A stretch of 64,000 bases of DNA from Anaspis maculata (GCA_949128115.1 OX421962.1:97700935-97764934), one strand, 5' to 3'; counted from the first letter of the stretch, positions 1 to 11,900 are shown. Notes: generated by a model from the sequence alone, not told the origin. Numbers and translations are program-made.

Positions 1-1074
1 ACTCAATTAGCTACACGAATGAGATTAGGGAAATCGCAAAACATCTTAATAGTAATTTTGCGTCACGGTCTTTAACGAAATTGCTACCTGCTTGAGAATC
101 AATTTAGAGAATGCCAGTGGCGTATCACGAGCACGCCACTGGGAATTGTATATAACACGCTTTATTAATCCAGCCTTCCCAAGTAATTTCTCATGTGTTT
201 GTGTATGTGTGTGGACAGCGTTGGCTATGATCGGTAATTGGTTCATAAATATTTCGCAAGCTGATGTGTTGTGTTTTTATATGAGATGAATGACGTCAGA
301 CGTCAACGTCATTTCGTGCAAAGATGAGCACCAGCGTTTCCATTCCAGCTAAATCCCAGAGCCGCCTTCGACGCGACCTTGTCGCCGATTATTTACCGAT
401 ATCATATCCGAGCATCGGATAAATTGAGAGGTGCGGGTTTGGTCAATATTGGCATCGCGCTATTGTTCTGGAGATTGTTTGGGTACACACAGTATGCATA
501 ATAAGATACTTCGTAATATACACTAGCACACATTCACATCGACGAATTGATTGGCGATGATGACAAAGACTTCTCGAGAACGGAATTGTTGGCGAACTTA
601 CAGGTGCGAAAGGTTTGTGGGACATGCGTAAATTTAATAAAAATGACATTTACAAAAAGGTTACTGTTATTTTATTTGTATTTCTTAAGACTGTATTCGC
701 AGCAGGGTAAAATTATCTATAATATTTCTCCTTCAAAAATAATTCACTTATGTGAAAAAAAATTTTTTTTTGTGACAACTTTTTCCAAAAAACGGCCATG
801 TATACAATTTTCTAGGCCATGTATTCAATTCTACATCTCTGAGAATTATAAAACATTTGATAGTTTTTTCGTTTGTCATCGTCAAAAGATGACCCAGCAT
901 TCTTTTAGAAACTTTTCAGGTGATTTAGGGCTGGCTATTCGGCTTTTAAAAAAATGTGGAATAATCCAAACTGAAGCAAGGTGAACAAACATTTCTCTAT
1001 ATTTCTTTCTTAAAGTCTCTATATCTCTTTATCTTAATTTTTGAGGGAGAAATATCAATACCAATATTTTGGTA
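1..1074. other. No recognisable gene; AT-rich sequence
   Basis: I see no conserved protein, splice structure or repeat boundary. The longest frame (547-984, + strand) has low-complexity Phe/Lys/Ile composition and is probably chance. Confidence 0.5.
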
Positions 1075-1460
1075 TTGGCCGGCAGGTGACGCTACGGTAC
1101 AAGCAATTTTCGATGTCAGCTTTGCAGCAGATCATTTTCTGCCGTATGATCAAAAACTTTTCTTCTCCAGGCAGGCTGTGGCCTGGCCAAAATCAGCCTC
1201 GTTTGCCTGCCAGTGACAAGACCACAGCCTGCCTAGAGGAGAAAAGTTTTTGATCATACGATACTTCAAATAGTGAAATACTGTAAACACTTTGTTTTGA
1301 TGTCAGTTTACCATTTACTTCTGAAAAATTCTTCAGGATGAAACCGCAGTTCTCACCTCTTCATGTGGGTCGCAGCTAGCGAATACCTTGTCACTCAATA
1401 CCGACGACATTTGAAGACGATCGGTCAAATATAAACAATCTTTAACAACAACAAAGAATG
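1075..1460. repeat. Dispersed repeat family A, copy 1, split by a palindromic MITE
   Basis: Shares order and sequence with 48655-49060: a GGCCGG-AGRTGACGC start, then CAGCTTTGCAGC, then AAAAATTCTTCAGGAT and CCGCAGTTCTCACCTC, then the GACGATCGGT motif. The copy is interrupted at 1143-1260 by a foldback element missing from the 48.7-kb copy. The end segment also resembles 11500-11540 and 11845-11900. No coding signal. Confidence 0.7.
1143..1260. mobile_element. 118-bp palindromic MITE inside repeat A
   Basis: The ends are inverted: CGTATGATCAAAAACTTTTC on the left and its complement ending GATCATACG on the right, with a second inverted pair (CAGGCTGTG / CACAGCCTG) inside. Absent from the equivalent place near 48735. 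A TA target duplication is possible, since TA lies just inside both ends. No coding capacity. Confidence 0.75.
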
Positions 1461-3261
1461 CACAGGTCGCGAAACTCATCTCAGATAATGAAGTGCAAAT
1501 CGGCTTACATTTACATCTTATTCATATCTTTGAATCCAATTGAGTTATGTGTTTTTTCTTCAAATTGAAGTACATACACATACCTTCGTAATACTGTAAC
1601 AGCACTTGAGAAACAATTGTCTATAAATTTATTTATACACAAGGAAACATTTCCATCGGCTATGAATGCATCATCCTTTTTAGCAAGCTAGGAATTTTTT
1701 TTTGTTAATCGAAATTTCTATATGTATGCAACCAGTGAAGCAAATAGACCAAAGCATTGAAGAATTTTTTGAAACAAAAAATATTAATTTAAGACTCATA
1801 GTTTTGTAGATGATTTTTTCTTCTGACGCATCAACTTTAAAAAGCGCGCGTGAGGTGGGCATTTTTCATAAAAAAGCTGATTTCGCAGTAAACCCATTTT
1901 CTGGTGGGGGCTTCCTATTAAACATACCGCAAGGTGGAGATATAGGACTAGTTTAGTACGCCACTCCGCCACTACGTAAAAATTGGCCGGCGTTTGCTTG
2001 CCAAGTGGCGTTCGTGTTGCTGAAATTTGTACTTGGGCTGCCCAGATTCTGAAAAACTCCAGCATGGTCCAGTATTTCCATCTGTCATCAACTTCAAGTA
2101 CTTTAATCAAAAGCTAAATGCCATAGCAACGGTTGTTTGCACAATGGTATCTATGACATTTAACCTCAATTAATCTGAGGGTATAGTTAACCGGCAAACT
2201 GGGTGTATTTCAAGAATAGCCGCCCTGGTGTTGCTTATTTTGTATGGATTCTTGTTTCTTGTTCTGATTGCTTCCCTTTGCTCGTATTGTTGGTTGCGGG
2301 ATCGACAGGGGTGAGTACCAAAAATATATTTTCGGATCCATTCTAGTAAGTCTTCGTTACGTAAACCGCAAGTTTGATATTTTAAATTGACGGCAAACTG
2401 CCTGGAACATCACAATTCGCATTCAGGATCATTCTTTGCGAAACTGTACAAATTTATGCATTACGTAATGGAAATCAAACATCGTAAAGTTCGGCTGTAA
2501 AGTTCCAAGAACAAAAATACCTAGTCCGTTTGGTAAATTTTCCAATTAGCTGAAAGGCACACCACCAGGCACCAAGGATGCAAACTCTCCGCCAAAGTTA
2601 TCTCCTGTATGTTTTCAGACTACTTATCGGATTAAGCGTATGCAAACAATTTTTATTGCTCACACACACATTACATACACACATACCCTATCTGTCATGT
2701 CATATGCTTGATCAAAAATCAGGGCCTTTTTTAAATTTCTACATGGAGAACAGAGGTATACGGGTACCTACTAACGGACCTTGACCGCTCGGATTTTCCC
2801 AATAATTAAATGATACTACATCAGAAAAGAATGGAAGCGAAAAAAGGCCCTGTCCCTGATTTGTTATCGTTCTGTGCGCTATATAAAACTATATTGGATT
2901 TATCCACACACAAACAACTCCCCGATTCTACCACACAATATACCATACCGCACACCATCCATCAGCGGAATTATTTCCACGCCGCCAAGAAAATAAAAGA
3001 CGGTAATAATATTAATAAAGCAGCCAGCCAACGAACGGTCCGCGAAAACTCGACGCGAACATATTTTGTTTCTGGTAGCTTGCCTTCCTCGCTAGCTACC
3101 AAATTTAATTTGACGTATGCAGTAGCGCCGATCAAGGCCGGTCGATTTGATGGTTTTATTATTTTCATCGGCTGCGGTATTTTTAGAGCTGTCCGACCAC
3201 GGAATTTGAAATTCATAATTTTAATTTAACAAACTACAAACATGATGTATTTCGGCAAATA
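1461..3261. other. No gene; AT-rich with CA-rich tract and a weak inverted repeat
   Basis: A CA-rich tract lies near 2660-2690. An imperfect inverted repeat pairs 2706-2726 with about 2838-2862 (AGGGCC core). The frame at 2810-3229 has no recognisable domain. Confidence 0.4.
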
Positions 3262-3436
3262 AGACGGTAACACGTCTTTGCGGCCCCCGAGTCGCATTTC
3301 TACTCATGACACGGCCAATTTTCCAGAGATTCCAACGTTTTGATGTCAGTTTGACAGGCACATAACTTATTGTTTAGACAAGCCAGTTTCACACCAGGTA
3401 AGAAGGCGGCATCAAGCCTACACTTTAGAACTAGAA
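3262..3436 (-). repeat. Dispersed repeat family B, copy 1 (left part)
   Basis: The reverse complement matches 15290-15420 and 29725-29853: CCGCC-TTCTTACCTGG-TGTGA, then GGCTTG-CTAA, then AAAATTG-CCGTG, with the third copy extending the match through AGACGTGYTACCGTC. Its upstream end is separated from it by the 2.49-kb palindrome and resumes at 5923. Confidence 0.75.
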
Positions 3437-4328
3437 AAGGCCATAGCAGGATAAGGGGCCGAAAAATGCCCCCGCTCGGATTCAACTGAAATTCACACCA
3501 CACGTCCTACTTGGTACTGGAATACATCATACCAAACATTAGCCCGATAGCTCCACCAGGAGGACCCCCTCCCGGGAGTATGCAAAAATTCGAAAAAAAT
3601 TATTTTCTCAAAAATTAGAAAGAGGAAAAATTTGAAAGAAACGTACAGTATACATATGGATAGTGGGCTTCTAAAACACATCTAAACATCAAGATTGCTA
3701 GTCAAAAAATATATGAATTCCAATTTTTTAGTTTTTTTAATTTTTTTCCCTATGAAGGAATTTTTTTACCAAGTTTGTACATACCCTCTAACATTACTAC
3801 TTATCTGATGTATATAAGAAAAAAATGACAGATTGCAAGTCCATGCGGAAGACAGTCAAATTTTGAAAAAACTCATTTTTTCCGCGTTAATTCAGGTGAC
3901 GAAAATTGATAAATGTGAGGATGAGTTGATGGCGCTAAAATGATCATATTCCCTTCATATTATCTTATGCAAAAGTGAAATATGCCATCAATGTCAAACA
4001 GTAATCAAAAGTGCTCAAAACCGTAAAAAGCGAGAAAATTAAAAATATTTATTTTTATGAAAAAAAAAAGATACATGCAGGAAGGAATGACTGTGTATTA
4101 ATGCATACTGATAATAAGGAAACATCATACAAAACACAAACAAATCACGTTTCAATCAAAAAAGGAGAAATTTTCACAAAATAGAGAAAAAATTTTGAGA
4201 GAAAACACAGGTGAAGAAAATTGATAAATGTGAGGATGAGTTGAAGGTTGAAGGCACTTGAACCTTTACCTTCATGATTATGATCCCCTGAAGAGTGAAA
4301 TGTGCCATCAATGCCAAATGCAATATGG

Positions 4329-4503
4329 CAGTATTGAATTGGAATGCGAAGTGGTAGCGAGCGGATAAAAGCGAAGTACCTGCGATATATTTCCAAGTAG
4401 ATAATTGTTGGCGTGTATTGATTGTAGTACACAGTAATAAACAGTGTGTGTTTTAAAACGATCGTCTCAATTATATTCGAACCCGTACGCAAAATACGTA
4501 ACA
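4329..4503 (-). mobile_element. Truncated LTR fragment inside the large palindrome
   Basis: Read on the minus strand it begins TGTTACG and matches the first about 175 bp of the LTR at 35007 (the ATAATTGAGACGATCG block, then CACGCCAACAATTATCTACT, then TCGCAGGTACTTCGCTT). The match stops near 4329, where palindrome sequence resumes. Confidence 0.8.
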
Positions 4504-4789
4504 TTATTCTAGATCACGTCTTTGCAGAAAAATGTATTGCAATTGAAACATTTCCTCTTTATTGAAAATATCGATTTGAATGAAGGCTTGATTTTTGCCC
4601 CAAAAAGTCATTTTACTGAAAATATAAAGTAAACGGAATATAGTTTTTAAAACCTGTAATATTTCGAGACACTGACAGCTGAGCTGTGCTGATAGTAAAA
4701 ACACCGGGGGTTTTTCTCACTTTGATCGAGTAGGTTTTAAATGAAGCCTTTAGTCATTCTTTCCTGCAAATTTTTCCCCCTGAAAATAA

Positions 4790-4985
4790 TGGTATATTAT
4801 TCAACAAGTGGGTAATGATTGCTTCTTACTCATGAGGATGCAGTTTGCCGACACGAGCCTTGGCGAGTGTCGTAAAACATCCGAATAAGTAATAGCCATT
4901 ACCCGCGAGTAGAATACTATGCTTTATCCAGTCTTATTGAAAAATGCAGGCATGTATGCGCGTGATAAGGCGTGCATTATTCAAT
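4790..4985. repeat. Nested small inverted repeats at the palindrome centre
   Basis: GTGGGTAATG at about 4808 pairs with CATTACCCGC at about 4898. A second pair, TTATCCAGTC / GATTGGATAA, brackets about 4924-4999. Probably further small foldback insertions. Confidence 0.45.
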
Positions 4986-5922
4986 AGGATTGGATAAAAT
5001 ATTTATTTCGTTAATTTTTTTTGCGGTTTTGAACTTTTCTGAATACTATTTGGCATTGATGGCACATTTTACTCTTCATGAGATCATAATATGGAGGTAA
5101 TAGTTCAAGTGCCTTCAACTCATCCTCACATTTATCAATTTTCCTCACCTGTGTTTTCTCTCAATCTTTTTCCTCTATTTTGTGAAAATTTCTTCTTTTC
5201 TGATTAAAACGTGGTTTGTTTGTGTTCTGTATGATGTCTCCTTATTATCAGTATGCATTAATATACAGTTATTCCTTCCTGCATGTATCTTTTTTTTCAT
5301 AAAAATAAATATTTTTAACTTTCTCGCTTTTTACGGTTTTGAGCACTTTTGATTACTGTTTGACATTGATGGCATATTTCACTTTTGCATAAGATAATAT
5401 GAAGGGAATATGATCATTTTAGCGCCATCAACTCATCCTCACATTTATCAATTTTCGTCACCTGAATTAACGCGGAAAAAATGAGTTTTTTCAAAATTTG
5501 ACTGTCTTCCGCATGGACTTGCAATCTGTCATTTTTTTCTTATATACATCAGATAAGTAGTAATGTTGGAGGGTATGTACAAACTTGGTCAAAAAATTCC
5601 TTCATGGGGAAAAAAAATTAAAAAAACTAAAAAATTGGAATTCATATATTTTTTGACTAGCAATCTTGATGTTCTGATGTGTTTTAGAGGCCCACTATCA
5701 ATATGTATACTGTACATTTTTTTCAAATTTTTCCTACCCCTAATTTTTGAGAAAATAATTTTTTTCGAATTTTTGCATACTCCCGGGAGGGGGTCCTCCT
5801 GGTAGAGCTATCGGACCAATATTTGGTATGATGTCTTCTAGTACCAAGTAGGACGTGTGGTGTGAATTTCAGTTGAATCCGAGCGGGGGCATTTTTCGGC
5901 CCCTTATCCTGCTATGGCCTTT

Positions 5923-5985
5923 GCTCTGGTCACTCGAATCACACTTCCGCTGGAAGGCCTATAGCTAAAATTTGGAACCTACAGC
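5923..5985 (-). repeat. Repeat family B, copy 1 (right part)
   Basis: TTTGCTC-GGTCACTCGAATCAC is the complement of 15255-15287 and resumes exactly where the left part stopped at 3436, so the two pieces were once joined. Confidence 0.75.
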
Positions 5986-7575
5986 GAGAGGTTAAGTTGC
6001 GATTATAACGAGAAGTGGAATTTTTTGAGGCACCTATACAACAATACATATTCTTAAAATAACACAATCATTTGATGCCAAAATGCAATGGAGCAAAAAT
6101 AATAACGTGTGGATTATGTGCGGTGAGAGTGTCGAGGACTCTCTCGATTTGAACAATTCAGTTTACCTTGGCTAAAACCTAATGAAATCGATAACTGGTT
6201 CGTCCGTCGTCTGTCTCTTCCATCTACAATGTCACCACCGCACTGTCACGTATCGGTAGACAAGTTTCAAGTGATAATTAACGCCCGCAAGAGTGTGATT
6301 CCGTGCCTCGAGAGTGACAAACTTGCCAAACTAGGACGAAGTGAAGGGCTCGCGCGGCGCATTTAATGGTATGCTTTTAAAACCAGAATTCGTGATGATT
6401 TGGACGAATTGTGCAAAAGTCCTTTACCTTTTTTTTTGTCGATGCGTTAAGTAGGAGAGAATCGTGCTCTGGCAGCGTTAGGCTTGTGAATTGGAAAATT
6501 TATCGAAATACTTGAAGCTTCTGGAAATTTCAATTTGGATGATAACAAATTGATAAATCCATTAGCTTAATAGTTTGGTTCGAGTCCAATTCCTGCTTTA
6601 TGTGCCGCTCTCAGAGCGATAGGGGTGCATGATTCATTGATGGAGCTGAACTGGTTTGGTTCCATTCCAGGGTTCATTCATCTTCAAAACGAGGTTTCGA
6701 GCTACACATACATACAGTATTTGCATTTTGCTTTTTTTTTTTGTCGTTGTAATGGATGAAAATAACAATTGGCACACAAGCGGCAGCATTCGAGGGGTGG
6801 CAAAATTTCTCAAAAATTTCAATTTGGGAAGGGGAGAATTATGAAGAATGAATGTGTTCTTCTTTATTCTAGTAGCCTTGTTGCATTCTCGATTCTATGG
6901 CCAATATTCAGATGTCGCTTTTAACAAAAATTTTCAAATGGAGACCCATGTCGTGCTTATACCTCGTTTGAAAACCATTTCATAAGAAACATTTCTGTGG
7001 AATTCTGAGCTTGCTAAGCTAAATCGAAACAAAATGGCGTCAAATGAAACGTTCATGCAATCAAGAATAAGTTTAATCTGAAAATCCACCATCCAAATTG
7101 AACATATTTTGTGAACAAACTACTTTTTCATCTAGAATTTGTTTAATAAATTCCAATAAATAATTACATGGCTTTACATAGGCATTTTCATTTCGTTTTC
7201 TTAAGTACCTACTGTCAATCTCCGGCATCATCTCTTTTGGTGGCCGCCACTAACCTTGGTAGGCGATGTCTCTTACTAACCGCATCAAATTTTCACTCCA
7301 AGAAAACCCGCGTTTTCCTATTTTTCGCTAGATAAATATAATAGTAAAAAAATCAGCATAAGCTTTTGCTTGGATTTCAAAAGAGTTGCTGGGAAAAGTG
7401 TGCCTAATAACTCCTCAGAAGTCCAAGCAAATGCTTATGTTTAATTTTTTATCAATACTACCCAATGTCGAAAATTTTCACTTGCGCCTACCTACATCAC
7501 GGCGCCATGATTGTCACATTATACATAGCACTTTTAGACAACTAGCTGCCAAGACGTTACTATCAAGTTAGCAAC
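5986..7575. other. No confirmed gene; possible untranslated exon near 6190-6368
   Basis: Mostly AT-rich. The stretch 6190-6368 is richer in G, C and CpG and ends at a donor-like GTATGC (6369), so it could be a 5' UTR exon; no ORF supports this. Nothing else is recognised. Confidence 0.25.
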
Positions 7576-8001
7576 CTATAATCAATTTCACGGCTTTCTG
7601 CATTAGAGCAAGCTATGGAAAAATTGTGTAATGTTGGTACGAATGATACGATAATAAGGGGATGCCAGCCAGTTGTCTACACGTGCAATTTTCAATGTGA
7701 CACCTTGTCACCGTGTCAAGGTATCATGTACGCGAAAATGAAATTTTTTGAGCATATGCCAGGAATCGTGAGTTTCTTTGAAGTGCTCTGCAGTGTGGAT
7801 GATAAGGGGTATTGTCTTTACTGGTTGGTGGGTCCCCGCCAAGGTTGTTAGGTTTTTGGCGGTTACTAATAAGTGATGTCGAAGATCGGCAGAATACTAC
7901 TCGGATGAAAAGGCCTACCGCTCAAAAGGCTACATCTTCTGATGCACACTACTGGAGTAGTGAGTACCAGGTACCTACTCTAGCTTTAGCTCCACCTATT
8001 A

Positions 8002-8817
8002 GGCAGCAGTCACACTGAGCCACCCACCACCACCCACTACCATCAACCAAAAATCAAACGCACGCAATGTAATGATGGTGGTCACACTGCAGCCACCTCT
8101 TACCACCGCCCAGTCACCACCGGTGGCCATGTGTTTGAAATTTCTAAAGTGGTGGTTAGTGGTCGGTGGTTAACAATACGCATCTTGATGCGCATGCAGA
8201 ACAAACATTTTGTGCATACATACAACATACAATGTGTATGTCCCGAAGTGAACAAAGGTTTCACTTTTGTCACTAACAAATTGTAACATTTTTTGTTCAT
8301 ACGGTAATAACTGTAAAATTGTTCTTCATCATCAACAAGCTGCGGCACTAATTGATGAAATTCTCCTAGTTGTTCTCTATCGAGAAACATTTGACGCACC
8401 CACCTGTTCCGGCGTTTTTTACGGATTTTTTTCGAGATGTGGTATAAAGCTACAACTTTGTCGGTATCTGAGTCATCAGACGAAATCATTGCAATCAGAG
8501 AACTTGTCAATCTTGTCATGAGCTGGGCCGCTATTCTTGAATCGTGTGAGAAAAGTCCCTGGGAGTATGAAATACATTCCGCAGTACACTGATGTAGCGA
8601 ATGTTGCCTAAAATCGTGGTTTTTAGGCAACTTTCGCTACAGAATTGTAGTACGGATTATATAAAACAGGATTATGTCAAATTCAGGAGGGGGACACGGT
8701 GGTTGACGGTCGACGATGGACGGTGGCTCAGTGAGACCAGGGTGGATTATTTTGCTTGGTGGTAGTGGGTGGTGGTGGGTGGTAGTGGGTGGTGATGGCT
8801 CCAGTGTGACTGCTGCC
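8002..8817 (-). mobile_element. PIF/Harbinger DNA transposon, internally deleted
   Basis: Terminal inverted repeats GGCAGCAGTCACACTG / CAGTGTGACTGCTGCC sit at the ends, followed by (CCACCCACTACCA)-rich subterminal repeats. The flanking TTA at 7999-8001 and 8818-8820 is the 3-bp TWA target duplication typical of PIF/Harbinger. At 816 bp it is too short for an autonomous copy; the interior keeps only the N-terminal part of the transposase gene. Confidence 0.88.
8230..8630 (-). pseudogene. Harbinger transposase N-terminal remnant
   Basis: On the minus strand an open frame (8100-8630) includes RNRWVRQMFLDREQLGEF, then HQLVPQL, DDEEQFYSYYRM and CYNLLVTKVKPLF. This pattern (R-WV-P / R-x-GEF-L-L-D-E-FF-YFRM) is that of HARBI1-like transposases just before the catalytic core. 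The DDE catalytic region is missing and the frame runs into subterminal repeat sequence, so it is broken. The likeliest original start is the Met of MTRLTSSLIAM or a following Met. It lies wholly within the element's inverted repeats. Confidence 0.8.
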
Positions 8818-9343
8818 TTATACCTACTGCAACAGCAAGCAAGGTATGAAGACACATGCTGACGGACAACACAGTGTACCTACCTACTCACGCCAAAATT
8901 GTCTCGTATCCGTACAGTTCAACTCCATAAATTATTGTCCTACTATCCATATCGTCCATGTGGAGAATAAGTTTCCTCTTGGGCAGTGGGTTTTTCCTTT
9001 TTACATTTACATTTATTCACGGCATCACGGACTTTCGGCATAATTTTCTCAGTGGCCGGCAAAAACTCAATAGCCTTGGCGAAGACTCACCAACCACCAG
9101 TGAAGACAATGTCCCTTATGGCTCACACTGCAAATCACTCAAAGGAAACTAACAATCCCTAGCATATTCTCGAAAATTTTCACTTTCGCGTACATGACTC
9201 CCCGAGACGGTGACAATGTCACATTGAAAATTGAACATGGAGACAGCTAGCTGCCAACATGTCGTCAACGTCCCATTCGTACCAACGCAACCCATTTTTT
9301 CCATAGCTTGCTTTAATGCAGAAAGCCGTGAAATTGATTATAC

Positions 9344-10578
9344 CATTCGTACCAACACAACACGGTTTTTTTTTCTATAACAAAACTATAACATTTTTTG
9401 CTCGTAAATTAATAAGAAAAATTCTTTGTTTCAGGTATGTGTCCTACAAATTAAGCCAAATGGAGTAAGAAAATGAAGAAAAAGTCCCGCTTCCAATGCC
9501 ACAGTGCATTCAGGTCAATCAACTCAATTACAGGTAGTCAGCGCTTGAATTAGAAACAATATGTTCAAGATCATGACGAAAGTATGCCAATTTTCGATCC
9601 CAAAGTTTGGAATAGGGTCCTTGCATGATTTCTATTTCTAAGAATACGGCAAGACTCTTGAATCACTATAAATGACATCTATCCTGATTAAATTTGTGTG
9701 TCACATTGGTCTGAAATAACAGTGGCCCATCCTATCGTGTCATATAAATTCATAATTTAGGCAGGCTGTGATGTGTGAAACGTTGTGTCTGAGGAAGTCA
9801 AATTTACCATATTAGTGGCGCTAATTTTATGTACCTAGTCAAGAACGGAAGCTTGTTTTGGAAGTTACGTCTCAGATGCGCATGCGCTCAGATATCAGAC
9901 CGTAATATTCTAGTGGTGGATATTCTGTCTCGGCAATTAAGACGTATGAGTGTTACTACTATCACACAGCTCACGCACTCTTCCTTTCCTTGACAATATT
10001 GACATGTCACTTGTAAAATTTTGGCACATTCGAAAGTCTTAAGAGAAAATCCGGCATAATTTCGGGATTTTTGATTAGGTTATTGAAAAATGGAGATCGA
10101 TGGAGATCACGGGAAGAATACTGCGCAGCCGTAATAACGAAACAAAGGGCTAGTGGAAGCAGGTTTGTCTTTGATCTGAATTTCATCGTTAAACAACAAG
10201 GATTAAACAACGCATCGGTATTGCAACGTGCTGGAGAGAAAATCCCTAGATTTGCCCGGCCAGAGTAACCATAGAAAATTGGCGCTTGTGCAGTAGATAC
10301 GTTACTTGAATAAGATGAATTATAATGTTTGGCGGCAACGTTAAGCGACATGTTTCTCCTAGCACAGCTGCCTAAATTTTGAATTCATTTGACAATTCAC
10401 CGTATTCCTTGAAATAGTAGGCCGTACAGCGTACAAGTGTATTACCACCAAGTTCATTGGTGAAAACACCCCTCCAGAATGACCAACCTAAAACATTCAA
10501 ATAGTTTTCACTTTTTTTAGCAGGATTTTCAGTGTCATTCGGTCTATTATCTTGACAAATACACCTCTAGGTTCGATA
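9344..10578. other. No gene or clear repeat seen
   Basis: Moderately AT-rich. The minus frame at 10007-10351 (114 codons) has no recognisable domain. Confidence 0.4.
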
Positions 10579-11302
10579 TACAGGGTGTTTCAATAGAAAC
10601 GAGCCACCTGAATAAATTTTCGACAAGTGAAATTTAGGAAATTTCCTGAGACCCGTCGATTTTTGTTTCGAGGGAGACATCTAAAGCATACATTGGCAAA
10701 TTTCTATCTTCAACATCCTCACCCCCGCCCACCGCAACTTCGAAATTTCAAATGACATTACCTACTTTTTCCTTAAATTGTCTGAATGTCCAATTTGATA
10801 TTCTTGACCTCCCAATTCTCTTCAATGCAGTCAACGTCTTCCTCCACAGCATCGAGAGAGAATTTTTTTGTGGAAAAAGTGCCACCCAAATTCATCCTTT
10901 CGTCCCCCCACCCCAACTCCAAAATCTAAAATGACACTGCCTTTTTTGTGATACATCAAATTGAAAAGATTTAAATCTCTTTTCTGAAAATATTATTTTC
11001 GAAATTTCCAAAAATTCCCTTTTCTAAAATACTTCGAATTTACAATTTAATGGGGGAGGGGTTGAAAATCCAGAAAAAATGTTTTCAGGGAGAGAATCAA
11101 ATTCCCTTAAATCCGATGCGATCTAATGGATAGAAGAATCCAGAAAGATCGCGTGTTAACCAGTATGCACGGAATCGCCGCTCGTAACAGTATGCTTTAG
11201 ATTTCCCCTTCAAAACAAAAATCGACGGGTTCGGGAAATTTTCTAAATTTCACCAGGCAAACATTTATTCAGGGTGGCTCGTTTCCACTGAAGCACCCTG
11301 TA
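10579..11302. mobile_element. 724-bp foldback element with TACAGGGTG termini
   Basis: The left end TACAGGGTGTTTC and right end CACCCTGTA are inverted. Arms continue with AACGAGCCACCTGAATAAAT (complement near 11265) and AAATCGACGGGT. Internal sequence near 10725-10850 matches part of the foldback at 27745-28949, so both belong to one family of differing length. The 3' end of an LTR lies inside at about 11115-11189. Confidence 0.85.
11115..11189 (+). mobile_element. LTR 3'-end fragment
   Basis: TGCGATCTAATGGATAGAAG, then CCAGAAAGATCG and GGAATCGCCGCTCGTAACA match the last about 75 bp of the LTR at 35007-35532, including the CGTAACA terminus. The rest of the LTR is missing. Confidence 0.75.
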
Positions 11303-11499
11303 TTTTCGCTTACATCTCGATTTACACTCAGATACCTTAGTGAAAATTCTCGTTGTAGCGATAATAATATTACATTATCATTATCATAATATTACAAGTG
11401 ACGATACGATAGTAGAATCAAATTCATAAATTTTATGATTAGCGTCTATTTCGCTAATCATAAATTTTATAATTAGCGTCTATTTCGCCAAATTACTTT

Positions 11500-11900
11500 A
11501 TTGCATTTGAAGACGATTGGTCAATTATTATAGAAACAAATTTTAACAAGTAATATGTGCATCTCCAAGCTTAGTCCATATGGGAGAGCTCTAAAAAAGT
11601 CCAGCAGCCTCTCTTATGAATCCGGCAAGCTTTCAAACGGCTCCTCCGCCAATTTTACGTATTTGTGGCTTATTCTTAGACGGAGTTTCCGGGTTTGCGG
11701 CTTACCTGAGTCGGAAGTCTCCAGCAAAAATGGTAACAAACTATATCTTCCCGATCTTGCAAGTAACGGTTCCCCATAATAATTATTGTCGAGTTCATTT
11801 TTTCGCGAATCGAAACTCGTCTATTTCTGTTCGACACCTATTACGTCTGAAGACGATCAGTCACAAACAATTTTTTACAACAACATATTTACCTACGTCT
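11500..11900. repeat. Dispersed repeat family A, copy 2
   Basis: Matches 49030-49200: TTGCATTTGAAGACGATTGG, then GGGAGAGCTCTAAAAAA-TCCAGC, TCTTATGAAT, GGCTCCTCCGC and GTTTGTGG-like segments. The GACGATCAGTCA motif recurs at 11851. The ORFs over it are not conserved between copies. Confidence 0.65.

Larger units (their letters stand above)
3437..5922. mobile_element. 2.49-kb palindromic (foldback) element
   Basis: The arms are near-perfect inverted copies: the left begins GGCCATAGCAGGATAAGG and the right ends with its complement CCTGCTATGGCC. Matching blocks continue inward (CCCGGGAGTATGCAAAAATT near 3572-3591; complement near 5772-5790) to about 4320 and 5040. The central 0.7 kb holds a truncated LTR and further small palindromes. 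No transposase is visible. Comparison with the intact repeat B copy at 15.2 kb shows flanks that join exactly. Confidence 0.9.
7576..9343. mobile_element. 1.77-kb foldback element containing a Harbinger insertion
   Basis: Arms 7576-7835 and 9088-9343 are inverted copies: CAATTTCACGGCTTTCTGCA near 7583 against TGCAGAAAGCCGTGAAATTG near 9317, and AATGTGACACCTTGTCACCG against its imperfect complement near 9210. A partial direct copy of the right arm also lies at about 7465-7570. The central region holds the Harbinger element 8002-8817. Confidence 0.85.

Noticed and set aside
547..984. 145-codon plus-strand ORF
   Set aside because: AT-driven Phe/Lys/Ile-rich composition and no homology that I recognise.
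3437..5922. CRISPR-like or satellite array
   Set aside because: Repeats are two inverted arms, not regularly spaced direct repeats.
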